Below, piece by piece: positions 1 through 8,587 of a stretch of DNA of 64,000 nucleotides. The position numbers and the translations under genes are program-made. This stretch comes from Myxococcales bacterium (lineage in GTDB: Bacteria; Myxococcota_A; Polyangia; Nannocystales; Nannocystaceae). The notes under the pieces were generated by a model. It was not told the origin of the DNA. It saw nothing but the letters and a program-made list of their open reading frames with translations, and did not search any database. The DNA lies in the NCBI GenBank assembly GCA_020633295.1, contig JACKDW010000017.1, positions 62,001 through 126,000 on the forward strand, in the 5' to 3' direction. Within the stretch, counting starts at the first letter, position 1, and every line of letters starts with the position of its first letter.

Positions 1-3000
1 CGGGGGCGCGGTAGCGCGTCCCGAGGTGGTTGGCCTCGCGCCAGTCGAGCTCGACGCGCTGGGCGCCCGGCACGATCGGGATGCGCACGCGTCGGCCCTC
101 CTGACCGATCGCCTTGTCCTGCCCGTCGATGCGCACGCCCTGCAGCTGCGCGCCGGCCGGGAGCTCGATGCTGTGGTGGCCGCCGCGGCTGCTGCGGAGC
201 ACGAGCTCGAGCGTCGCGTCGGTCGCCCGGAGACCTGGCGTAAGGCGCAGGTTAGCGCCGTCGACGGTGCGCGTCTGCCCGGAGACGCCCTCGGGGCGCG
301 AGATCCTCAGCTCGACGATCTCGGCCGGCCACGGCCGCCACTCCCGCAGGCCCTCGTCGCCCTGCGAGACGATCGGGATGCCGTCGGTCTCGAGGTGCCA
401 CAGCGGGCCGACCTCGAGCCGCCAGACCTCGACCCACGGCTGCGCGGCGGCGGCCTTGAGCGTGACCGCGTCCGTCACCTGCAGCGACGAGCTCCACTCG
501 ACGACGCGCTCGTCGGGCGCCATGTTGACGAGCACCTTGCCGTCCTCGACGCGCATGCGCTCGCTCGTCACCGACTCGCCGGGCAGCAGCGGCACCGAGA
601 CGACGACCGCCGCGCCGGTCGGCGTCACGCGGACGACGCGGGTCGTCATGGCCCACGAGAGCCCGAGCTGGAGCTCGCGCTCGACGGTGACGAAGGGCGG
701 CAGCGGCCCCATCTCGAGGGTCTGCGGCGCCTCGCCCTCCTTGTGCACGCGGGTGAGCTGGAGGTTGTCGTCGGCGAGGCCGTCCTCGTGGATGCCCTCG
801 ATGGTCCAGCCCTCCGACGTCGCGCGCACGTGATGCGGCTTGAGCGGGAGGCCGAGCTGCACGGTCTCGCGCGCCGGCAGCGGTCCGTCGAGGACGATCT
901 GGTGGCGCCCGGGCTCGAGGTCGAGCCACAGCGTGCCGCTCGCGTCGCGCGCGAGGCCCTCGAGCGGCCATGCCGGCAGCGGCGCGGGCTCCCGCGGCAG
1001 GCGCGGGCGCACGACGTCACCGCCGGGCGTCGGGGTCGGCGTGGGTGCGGCCGGCAGCGCGACGCCGCCGTCGACCACGATCGCGCTGGGCAGCCACTGC
1101 GAGGCGCCGCCCGGCAGCGGGATCGCGACGTGCGCGGCCGTGTGGACCTCCATGCGCACGCGCAGGCCGGCGGCCGAGACGTCGAGCTCCATGCGCGGGC
1201 TGGTCGCGCAGCCAGGTAGACAGGCGGGGCGCTCGGCGAGGCGCTCGGCGAGCTGCTGGAGCAGCGCGTCGGAGGGGTAGCCCTGATCCGCGCGCGCCTC
1301 GAGCGGCGCGAGCAGGGCGCCCGCCGTCGTCAGGCACAGCAGCGCGGTCGCGGCGGCCCCCGCCGTCGCGGGCGCGGCGGCGGCCCGCCGACGCCGTCGT
1401 CCGAACACGCCGAAGATCGCGAGCACGAGCGCGACCATGAAGATCACGCGCACGAACGCGAGGATCATGTTGATCTGCGGCGCGAGCAGGTAGAGCGTGA
1501 TCTCCTGCCCGCGGCCGACCGGCCCGCTCCAGTCGAGGCGCACCGACTTCCAGCGCCAGCTCGGGACGCCGGGCCCGGTCTGCACCACCGTGTTGGCGTC
1601 GTACTCGCGCAGCTGCTGGCGCTGGAGCGCGCGGCGCTTGGAGATCGAGCTCGAGCTGACGATCGACTTCTCTTTCTCGTCGAGCTTCTTGCCGGCGAGC
1701 TGGCCGTCGAAGGGCGCGTCCTCCTGATCGCGCGCGAACGCGATGTCCTCGACGCCGAACTCACCGCCCTCGGCGAAGGCCTCCTCGTCGGGCATCGGCT
1801 CGGGCTCCGGCGGCGGCGGCGGGGCCTCCTCGCGGTACGCGATCTCGGGCGCGGCGGTCGGGGCCGCGACCATCTGCGCCGCCTTGTCGCCGCCGCCGGG
1901 CGCCGCGAAGCGGAAGAGCCCGGGGCCGAAGTCGTCGTAGCGCTTCTCGAGCGCCGGGAACAGGCCGCCGTTGATCTGCTGCACGCAGAACGCGGTCGTC
2001 ATGATCGCGAGGATGATCAGCACGAGCCAGCGGTAGACCGAGACCAGCCTGCGCAGCGTCCCCTCGGGCAGGACGCGGTGCAGCGCCTCGCCGATGAGCA
2101 CGAAGATGAAGATCGTCTGCGGCGCCATCCACTCGGGGAAGCACAGCCCGAGCGTGATGAGCGAGAGCAGCGCCCAGCCGACGCCGAACAGGCGGCCGAT
2201 CGCGATCGAGATCACGAGCGCGAGGAAGATGTCGAGCAGCGACCAGCCCTGGATCCACGTCTCGTCGACCTCGTCGACGCCGGTCGCGTGCAGCAGCCGC
2301 CACCCGGGCGGGAGGTGCAGCGTGCCGTCGACCTCGTGGAAGTCGTGGTCCCAGTCGACCGCCGAGATCTGCACGATCCCGCGGCCGTCGTCGCCGGGCA
2401 CGCGGATGTCGGCGGAGAGGTCGAGGTTGCGCTGGCGCAGCTCGACGCCGGTCGTGTAGGCGTCGTTGTCGCGGTAGGTGATCGGGAGGTCCTTGCCGGC
2501 GACCGTGACGCGCCCGAGCTTGCCGGGCGGGCGCATGTCGAGGCGCCACGCGTTGTGCACCTGCCCGCTGATGTAGTCGCGCACCGTGAGGCTCTTGCCG
2601 GCGAAGTCGAGCCACCACTCGCGGCGCAGCGTCAGGCGGTCGGGGCCGCGGTCGACCTCGCCGCGGCGGCGCTCGACCAGCTGCAGCGCCTCGCCGGGCG
2701 CGAGGCGGTAGGCCGGGAAGCGCTTCCACTCGTCGGGCAGCAGCGTCTGCTGCGGGTCGATCGCGGCGCCGCCGGAGACGTCGACCTCGTGCAGCGAGGG
2801 GTAGGCCTGGTAGGCCCAGATCTCCTCGGGCGCCCACGGGCCGCCGACCGCCTGCGGCAGCTCGAGCGCGCTGACCGGGCCGTCGTGGCGCGCGTCGATC
2901 GAGATGATCCAGCGGCCAGGTCGAACCTGCACGCGCAGCCGGCCGTCGGGCTCGATGCGCGCGGGCAGGTCGCTCGTGACGGACATCGGCGTGAAGCCCT

Positions 3001-3685
3001 TGAGCGCGCTCTTGGCCAGCAGCTCCTCGCGGTTCTTGCCCGAGGCGTTGAGCTCGATGCGCGTGGTGATCACGAACGGGATCGCGTCGTCGATCTTGCG
3101 GTTGACGACGATGTCGAGGAAGTCCTCCTCGGTGCCCTCGTCCGCGCGGCGGTTGAGCCACAGCGCCCCGCTCGCGTCGCGCTGCGGGTACGGCACGGGC
3201 TTGCCCGCGAGCGTCAGGGTCAGCAGCCCGGTCTCGGGCGGCACCTCGAGGCGCTCCGGGGTGCTGTCCCAGCGGAAGCCGCCCGCGAGCGTGTGCGTCC
3301 CGGGCGCGAGCTCGACGCCCGGGCGGTCGCCGCGGGACTCGACGACCGCCGGCGCGCCGTCGACCGTGACGTCCTGCGGCCAGCGCTTGGCGTCGCCGGG
3401 GAGCGGGACCCAGCCCTCGACGTAGACCCGCCACGTCTGCGTGAAGCGCCCGCCGTCGTCGCCGAGCTCGAGCTCGAGCCGCGACGGCCACACGCAGCGC
3501 CGCGCGTCGGCGGCGTTATGAACATACGGACAGGCCGTCTCCGGCTTGTCGTGCTGCACCCACGGGATCCACTCTCGCAGCGACGTCGGGACGTCGCGTG
3601 ACTCGAGCGGCGCGGCCGCGGCCCATGAGGAGCCGAGCACGCACCACGCGAGCAACACCATCAGGAGCGTGACGTAACGCTTCAC
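1..3685 (-). CDS. Large multi-domain membrane protein of unknown function (C-terminus off the window)
   Basis: An open frame of about 1,228 codons starts at a GTG (3683-3685) and is still open at the left edge. The first 25 residues form a signal peptide (basic start, then a Leu/Val/Trp core ending in a run of alanines). Residues of roughly 30-560 are beta-rich and secreted-looking. Hydrophobic helices follow, encoded near 1,960-2,240, then an acidic Pro/Glu linker near 1,750-1,900 and another membrane helix at about 1,390-1,470 followed by an Arg-rich stop-transfer run. A second extracytoplasmic beta-rich region fills the rest. I do not recognise the family; a periplasmic/membrane scaffold is only a guess. 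An ATG at 3661 is an alternative start. Its frame is supported by continuous protein-like composition, while the opposite-strand frames are Arg/Ala-rich shadows. Confidence 0.8.
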   Translation of the reverse strand, partial: MKRYVTLLMVLLAWCVLGSSWAAAAPLESRDVPTSLREWIPWVQHDKPETACPYVHNAADARRCVWPSRLELELGDDGGRFTQTWRVYVEGWVPLPGDAKRWPQDVTVDGAPAVVESRGDRPGVELAPGTHTLAGGFRWDSTPERLEVPPETGLLTLTLAGKPVPYPQRDASGALWLNRRADEGTEEDFLDIVVNRKIDDAIPFVITTRIELNASGKNREELLAKSALKGFTPMSVTSDLPARIEPDGRLRVQVRPGRWIISIDARHDGPVSALELPQAVGGPWAPEEIWAYQAYPSLHEVDVSGGAAIDPQQTLLPDEWKRFPAYRLAPGEALQLVERRRGEVDRGPDRLTLRREWWLDFAGKSLTVRDYISGQVHNAWRLDMRPPGKLGRVTVAGKDLPITYRDNDAYTTGVELRQRNLDLSADIRVPGDDGRGIVQISAVDWDHDFHEVDGTLHLPPGWRLLHATGVDEVDETWIQGWSLLDIFLALVISIAIGRLFGVGWALLSLITLGLCFPEWMAPQTIFIFVLIGEALHRVLPEGTLRRLVSVYRWLVLIILAIMTTAFCVQQINGGLFPALEKRYDDFGPGLFRFAAPGGGDKAAQMVAAPTAAPEIAYREEAPPPPPEPEPMPDEEAFAEGGEFGVEDIAFARDQEDAPFDGQLAGKKLDEKEKSIVSSSSISKRRALQRQQLREYDANTVVQTGPGVPSWRWKSVRLDWSGPVGRGQEITLYLLAPQINMILAFVRVIFMVALVLAIFGVFGRRRRRAAAAPATAGAAATALLCLTTAGALLAPLEARADQGYPSDALLQQLAERLAERPACLPGCATSPRMELDVSAAGLRVRMEVHTAAHVAIPLPGGASQWLPSAIVVDGGVALPAAPTPTPTPGGDVVRPRLPREPAPLPAWPLEGLARDASGTLWLDLEPGRHQIVLDGPLPARETVQLGLPLKPHHVRATSEGWTIEGIHEDGLADDNLQLTRVHKEGEAPQTLEMGPLPPFVTVERELQLGLSWAMTTRVVRVTPTGAAVVVSVPLLPGESVTSERMRVEDGKVLVNMAPDERVVEWSSSLQVTDAVTLKAAAAQPWVEVWRLEVGPLWHLETDGIPIVSQGDEGLREWRPWPAEIVELRISRPEGVSGQTRTVDGANLRLTPGLRATDATLELVLRSSRGGHHSIELPAGAQLQGVRIDGQDKAIGQEGRRVRIPIVPGAQRVELDWREANHLGTRYRAP

Positions 3686-3768
3686 GGCCTGAGGGTACCC
3701 CGGGACGAGAAGCGCCGCGTGGCGACGCGAGCGCGCGAGGACGCGCGCTCCGGCGGCGCGCGATATGG

Positions 3769-3780
3769 CTGCATATGCAG
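3769..3780. promoter_or_regulatory. 12-bp perfect palindrome upstream of the large membrane-protein gene
   Basis: CTGCATATGCAG reads the same on both strands. It sits 84 bp upstream of the GTG at 3685, between that gene and the glutaredoxin-like gene. It is A+T-rich against its surroundings, so it could be an operator, but no partner regulator is known. Confidence 0.25.
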
Positions 3781-3840
3781 GTTAAGACGCGCCAACACGC
3801 GCCAGGACGCGCGCGCGCGCGCGCCGGGGCGAGCGCGCCG

Positions 3841-4227
3841 TCAGTCTTCGCCCTCGAGGCGCGCGCGCAGGCTGCCGTCGGCCAGCGCCGCGCGGGTCTC
3901 GTCGAAGCCGCCGATCAGCGTGCCCTGCACGAACACCTGGGGGAACAGCGGCCAGCCGCTCCACATCTTGATCGCGAGGCGGCGACGCCACTGGCTCATG
4001 TAGCTGCCGTACTCGAGGTACCGGAAGCTGATCCCGGCGTCGGCGAGCGCCTTGCGAGCCTTCTTGACGAAGGGGTTCTGCGCCATGCCGACCACGACCA
4101 CGGGCTCGCGGGCGACGGCCTCGCTGACCTCGCGCACGACGTCGGCGTGGAAGCGCGCGATCGTCTCGGCGACGTGGGGGGTGTAGCGGTCGTGGAGCGG
4201 GCGCTCGGGGGTAGAGCTGGTGGTCAT
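3841..4227 (-). CDS. Cysteine-free glutaredoxin-fold protein
   Basis: This 128-residue protein matches the monothiol glutaredoxin fold. A beta strand (VVVVG, about residues 43-47) leads into the redox-site position, followed by helix KKARKAL, then the cis-proline segment WPLFPQVFV and the GG-D motif near the C-terminus. The redox site, normally CGFS or CPYC, reads MAQNPFV, and there is no cysteine anywhere in the protein. It therefore cannot do thiol chemistry by itself. It may bind a ligand or protein partner in the manner of a pseudo-glutaredoxin. The WRRR and MW.GWP.FP residues resemble a glutaredoxin-related family that I recall from proteobacteria. It stands alone, with 150 bp to the next gene. 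Confidence 0.85.
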   Translation of the reverse strand: MTTSSTPERPLHDRYTPHVAETIARFHADVVREVSEAVAREPVVVVGMAQNPFVKKARKALADAGISFRYLEYGSYMSQWRRRLAIKMWSGWPLFPQVFVQGTLIGGFDETRAALADGSLRARLEGED

Positions 4228-4313
4228 CGGCGCACACCATACGGCGCGCGCGCGCGCGACCGCAAGCGTCGCGCGCGCCGCTCGCGAACGCGATCACGCC
4301 AGGACGAACCAAC

Positions 4314-4341
4314 GACGAGGGGCCCCGAAGGGCCCCTCGTC
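4314..4341 (-). terminator. Hairpin terminator with UUCG loop
   Basis: A perfect 12-bp stem (4314-4325 with 4330-4341) encloses CGAA, which reads TTCG on the minus strand. It lies 40 bp after the stop of the lipoprotein gene that ends at 4381. No long T-run follows. Confidence 0.6.
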
Positions 4342-4380
4342 ACGCCGCGCCGTGACGGCCGCGCCGCGCGGGCGCGGGCG

Positions 4381-6033
4381 TCACTCGCAGATCTGGACCA
4401 CGCCCACCACGTCGCTGTAGGGCTCGATGATGAAGAGCGTGTCGCCGTGCAGCGCGATCTTCTGCGGACGCGTGGGCATGTCGGCCCAGGTGTCGAGGGT
4501 GAGCGCGCGTCGGGTGTCGACGCTCAGCGTCTCGCCGGTCCACTCGGCGCGCAGCACCCCGCTCTCGCTGTTGGCGATGTAGAGCGTGTCGCCCTTGCGC
4601 ACCGCCTGGAACGCGCCGTCCTCGGCGTCGAAGGCCGAGATCGCCGGCACCGAGGCGAGCTTGCGCAGGCGGCCGGTCTCCGTGTCGAGCAGCTCGAGGT
4701 AGCCGCCCTCGACCTGCTGCCCGCTGTGCACCGGCAGCCCCGGATCGTCGACGCTGCGCTGGTCGGTGTCGCCGTCGGGCTTCTCGCCGGTGAAGTCGTC
4801 CGGGCCCGAGGGTCGACTCGGCGCCGGCTTGCTGCCCATGAGGTCGCTGGGCCCGTCGAGGCTCGGCGGCTGCGGGTTCGTCAGGTCCTCCGGACCGTCG
4901 TGCGGGCTCGGCCGCGCCGTGCCGGTGAAGTCCGTCGGTCCGCCCATGCTCGGCGGCTTCGGGCTCGTCAAGTCGCCGGGGCCGCCCTGGGGGCTCGGCG
5001 GGCCCGGGTTCGTCAGGTCCTCCGGGTTGCCGTCGTGGGGGCCCGGCGCGGCCGGGGTCGTCCCCTTGGGGAACGGTCGCGGCGACCACATCGACGGCTG
5101 GTTGGTCTCGGGGATCAGCCAACCGGTGCGCACGAGCAGCGGCATCTGCGGGTTGGCGATCGTCGTGATCTCGTCGACCGCGCCCGAGGGCCGCATCGTC
5201 AGCAGCGAGATGCCGAGGTTCGAGCTGGTCACGATCGCGCGGCCCTGGTCCACGTCGAGCGCGACCGCGTTGGGGTGGATCGGCATGTCGTGGCCGTAGG
5301 CGTTGCGCGCGGTGATGCCGAGCCCGCGCGGCTCGTGCTTGCCGAACACCACGCCCTCGGGCCCCGCGACCACGAAGTCGTCGCCGCTCGCGTCGATCTG
5401 GCTGATGCGCGCGCCGACGGAGATCACGTCGCCCAGCTTCCACAGGCTCGGGAAGCCGCCTGCGGGCGGAGCCGACTCGTCGTTGGGGCCGCCGACGCCG
5501 TTGCGCCCGCTCGTCGGCACGATCGCCGCGATGATGTGCTCGCGCGCGTCCGCGTCGCCGCGCGCCGCGATCGCGGCGAAGCCCTGGCTCGTCGCCGCGA
5601 GGTCACCGAACCCGCCGTAGGCGCCGAGCTCGGTCGCCTTGATGGTGCCGAGGCCCGCGGGCTTGCGCGCGGCGCGGACATCCCACAGCTCGACGACCCC
5701 GGGGGCCGAGAGCGCGAGCACGCCGTCGGCGCTAACGGACATGTCCGTATAGCCACCGATGCCCTCGATCAGCCCGAGCGGCCGCCAGCCGTCCTGGCAG
5801 GTCGCGGCGCTCGGATCGACGAGGTCGTCGATCGGCGAGCCCGGGACCGGGGACGTGCGCATGGCGAGGTCGTCGTCCGGCTCATCCCACTTGTCGGTCG
5901 GGCACGCGGTCACGAAGATCGCCGTCGCCAGACCGCCGCCAATGACAAAGCCGAGGGTGAGCACACGCCACCACCCGGGGTGCCGGTGCGTGAATCCTTG
6001 GCCGCTGTTTCCGCTGGTGTTGTTGGTGCTCAT
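4381..6033 (-). CDS. Beta-propeller-like lipoprotein with inserted Pro-rich repeats
   Basis: The chosen start (ATG at 6033) is preceded by AGGAAGAGG about 5 nt upstream; an in-frame ATG at 6093 has no such site. The 550-residue protein has a hydrophobic segment (residues about 23-43) ending in VTAC, a plausible lipobox. The body contains short blades such as GVLALSAPGVVELWDV and repeated on/off strands typical of WD40/PQQ-like propellers. Near codons 320-425 (bases about 4,776-5,060) a low-complexity stretch interrupts the propeller, with six or seven imperfect units of the form GPxDLTxPxPPSxxG. It ends with another propeller section. Its function is unknown; a cell-surface sensor or scaffold is plausible. 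Confidence 0.8.
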   Translation of the reverse strand: MSTNNTSGNSGQGFTHRHPGWWRVLTLGFVIGGGLATAIFVTACPTDKWDEPDDDLAMRTSPVPGSPIDDLVDPSAATCQDGWRPLGLIEGIGGYTDMSVSADGVLALSAPGVVELWDVRAARKPAGLGTIKATELGAYGGFGDLAATSQGFAAIAARGDADAREHIIAAIVPTSGRNGVGGPNDESAPPAGGFPSLWKLGDVISVGARISQIDASGDDFVVAGPEGVVFGKHEPRGLGITARNAYGHDMPIHPNAVALDVDQGRAIVTSSNLGISLLTMRPSGAVDEITTIANPQMPLLVRTGWLIPETNQPSMWSPRPFPKGTTPAAPGPHDGNPEDLTNPGPPSPQGGPGDLTSPKPPSMGGPTDFTGTARPSPHDGPEDLTNPQPPSLDGPSDLMGSKPAPSRPSGPDDFTGEKPDGDTDQRSVDDPGLPVHSGQQVEGGYLELLDTETGRLRKLASVPAISAFDAEDGAFQAVRKGDTLYIANSESGVLRAEWTGETLSVDTRRALTLDTWADMPTRPQKIALHGDTLFIIEPYSDVVGVVQICE

Positions 6034-6271
6034 GTCCACCTCTTCCTGGCCCCTCGTAGTGCACTCCCCGTGCCACGATGACCGCCGCATCACACCAACC
6101 GCTTAAGCTTTGATTTTGTTGAATTCGCGGAGAGGGCCGCGCCGCCGCGCCGCGTCGCGGGCATGGGATATTTCCCGGTCCCGTCGAGACCCCGGTGGTT
6201 TCGCCGCTACCGGACGAAAAAATCCTTGTTCAGCGACCTGTCCCAACGCGCCCCATGTACACGCAAGGCGC
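6034..6271. other. Intergenic region with an A+T-rich patch
   Basis: This 238-bp gap carries the promoter region of the lipoprotein gene starting at 6033. Bases 6103-6125 (AAGCTTTGATTTTGTTGAATTC region) and 6217-6235 are much richer in A+T than anything nearby. I see no gene here. Confidence 0.5.
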
Positions 6272-7211
6272 TCAGACGCCCGCGACGGCGAGCGCCGCCC
6301 GCCCCTGCGCCAGCAGCTCGGGCTCCGCGTGGGCGCGGCCCCAGGCGATCGTCGCGACCGCGTGCAGCAGCACGCAGCAGACGAGCGCGGGGTCCAGCGC
6401 GGCCGCGTAGGCCTCCTTCGAGGCGAGCGCGCGGGTCGATGACTCGCGCAGCGGCGCGCGGCCGTAGCCCGCCGCGAAAGCCTCCGCCAGCTCCGGACGC
6501 GCGCGCCAGGGGCCGCAGGCGAGCTTGACGAGATCGGCGGCCCAGACGTCGAGGCGCGCGTGTTCGAAGTCGATGAGGATCACGCGCGGCGCGGCGCCGC
6601 CTTGACCTGTTGAAACGAGCAGGTTGTGGGGGCCGACGTCGCGGTGGCAGGGCACGCGGCGCGCGTCCGCGAGCGCGTCGGCCCCCGCGAAGCGCCGCTC
6701 GATCGCCGCGCGCTCCGCTGGGCGCAGCGCCGACTCGGCCCGCGCGAGCCCGGCCGCGAGCCGCCGCCGCGCCGCCTCGCGCAGCGGCAGCGGGTCACGA
6801 TCGTCGCGCGGCAGCCCGTGCAGGCGCCGGAGGATCACGCCGAGCTGGCGGTGGACCGCAGGCGCGCGCGGGCCCAGGTCCGCGGGCGCGCCGGGCTCAT
6901 CGGACAGCACGAGGATCCGCGCGTCGTCGTCGTGGGCGAGCAGCGCCGGCGTCGGCGGCCCTCGCCCGGGCGCGCGAGCGCCAGGCACCAGCGCGTGTAG
7001 GCGTCGCGCGCCTGGGTGTACGCGCGCTCGCTGCCCGCCCGCTTGACGATCCACGCGCGCGCGCCGGCGCGGAGCCGGTAGACGCGCCCGGCCCCGCGGG
7101 GCCCGTGACTCCCGGGCAGGCGCGCCCACGCGAGCGCCGCGCGGGGCCCAGGTCGACGCCGCGCTGCGCGAGCGCGGCCGCGGCCCGCTCGATCGTCTCG
7201 CGCGCGCTCAC
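6272..7211 (-). CDS. APH-family phosphotransferase, apparently frameshifted twice
   Basis: The C-terminal two thirds read as an aminoglycoside/choline-kinase-type phosphotransferase: a Brenner-type catalytic loop (CHRDVGPHNLL) and the metal-binding LIDFEHARLD follow each other at normal spacing. The start is a GTG at 7211 whose first bases overlap the stop of the upstream gene (GTGA). The N-terminus (MSARETIERAAAALAQRG) is in one frame. The next segment (RVYRLRAGARAWIVKRAGSE, with the ATP-binding lysine) is in a second frame, and everything from about 6,955 downward is in a third. Each change equals one missing base, at CCCC near 7147 and at GGG near 6,960. These may be homopolymer errors in the assembly or true inactivation. 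The substrate is unknown. Confidence 0.65.
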
Positions 7212-8176
7212 GCGTGATCGATGTTGTAGCGCTCGCGCAGCATCGCGACCGGCATGTCGATGTCCTCCCAGTAGTCCCAGTTGTCCGAGAGGTCATGTCC
7301 GACGGACTGCCCGCGGTTGAGCGCCCGGAGCACGCGCACCGGGTCGAACAGCGAGCGCGCGAGCTGCGGGGCGGCGCCGGGCACGAGCTGCACGCCGGCG
7401 TCGAACTGCAGGAGCACGAGGAACAGCGCGCTGAAGGGATCCTCGTCGCGCATGCCGGCGGTGAACGCCAGGACCTCGAGCTCGCCGTCGGGGTCGGTGC
7501 TGTAGCCGGTGAGCACGTGGGTGATGTCGTGGTGCACCAGGTGCTCGGGCACGCCGCCGACCTCGCCGGCGAACGCGAACTCGCGCGACCGGTAGAAGCG
7601 CCACAGCTCGCGCCCGAGCGTGCCCTCGGGCAGCAGCCCGAGCTTGCGGTAGCGCCAGACGATCTCCGGGTTCTCCTGCGTGAGCGTCGGGACGGTCACG
7701 TGCTCGTGCTCGAGCTCTTCGAAGAACTGCATCACGCCCTCCCAGCCCTGCTGCGCGTACATCGTCTTGAGCTGCGGGGCGGCGAAGCGGCGCTGGAACT
7801 CGAACTGGTTGAGCTGCCGCTGGCGCCGCGAGAGGCTGTGAAAGACCGCCATGTCCTCGTCGGAGACGCCGAGCGCGACGCGGAAGGCCGCGAGCACCTG
7901 CCACTCCTCGGGCGAGATCGAGCCGTCGACGATCGCCATCACGAGGCAGGCCTTGGCCGCGACGACGCGGTTGGCCGGCGTCTCGATGCGGTCGGCGAGC
8001 TCGTCCGCGTCGATCTCCGTGAGCTCGTGAATGTCGAGCTCGACCCCGAGCATCTGGCGAGAGGACAGCAGCATCGCCTGCTCGCGGCGCGCGAACACGC
8101 CGTCGGCGTTGGCGACCGTCCACAGCGCGCGCAGCAGGGCGACGGACTCGAGCCGGGAGAAATTAAACAGCGACAT
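7208..8176 (-). CDS. TerB-like / Coq4-like fusion protein
   Basis: The protein has 322 residues. Residues about 8-110 resemble a TerB-type helical domain (LLRALWTVANADGVFARREQ, then a second ACLVMAIVDG.IS..E helix pair). Residues about 135-300 resemble Coq4, with the exact metal-type motif HDxxH-x11-E (H216, D217, H220, E232) inside HHDITHVLTGY. Coq4 is an organiser and hydroxylation/decarboxylation factor in ubiquinone biosynthesis. Bacterial relatives fused to TerB are less well described, so the role here is inferred. The next gene, an APH-type kinase, starts within its stop codon, implying translational coupling. Confidence 0.75.
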   Translation of the reverse strand: MSLFNFSRLESVALLRALWTVANADGVFARREQAMLLSSRQMLGVELDIHELTEIDADELADRIETPANRVVAAKACLVMAIVDGSISPEEWQVLAAFRVALGVSDEDMAVFHSLSRRQRQLNQFEFQRRFAAPQLKTMYAQQGWEGVMQFFEELEHEHVTVPTLTQENPEIVWRYRKLGLLPEGTLGRELWRFYRSREFAFAGEVGGVPEHLVHHDITHVLTGYSTDPDGELEVLAFTAGMRDEDPFSALFLVLLQFDAGVQLVPGAAPQLARSLFDPVRVLRALNRGQSVGHDLSDNWDYWEDIDMPVAMLRERYNIDHA

Positions 8177-8587
8177 GACACGTCCTCACGGGGGCACGCG
8201 CGTCGAGCTCGGCGCTCGCGGCCGCGCGCGCGCGCTCATCGGCGCGGCGGACCGTCGCGGGCCGAGGCCCGCCGCCCGGGCGGCCCGGCTCACCGCGGCG
8301 CTGTCTCGAGGCGGTGCCCATGCTGCGCAGACGCTAGCCCGAATCGCGCACGGGGTCACGGGTCCGAGGCGCCCCGGTCGCGCGCGACGGTACACTGGGC
8401 GGCGTCCGCTCGCGGACCGCGCGACGCCTCCCGCGGCTCCGCCCTCCTCCCGCAGCTTCTCCCGACTCCTCCCGCGACTCCTCCCGCGACTCCTCCCGCG
8501 ACTCCTCCCGCGACCGCCCCCGATTCCTCCCGACTGGTTCCGCGACTCCTCGGCGAGCGCGAGACCCGAGCGCCTGAACGAGCCTAG
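8177..8587. other. Intergenic region with short tandem repeat
   Basis: No gene is supported here. Bases 8,453-8,515 hold four or five copies of an 11-bp unit (CGACTCCTCCC). A TACACT box at 8391-8396 could be a -10 element for the trmO gene 190 bp downstream. Confidence 0.5.

Noticed and set aside
5735..5748. Palindrome ACGGACATGTCCGT
   Set aside because: It lies in the coding region of the propeller-like lipoprotein with no nearby target gene, so a chance site is more likely.
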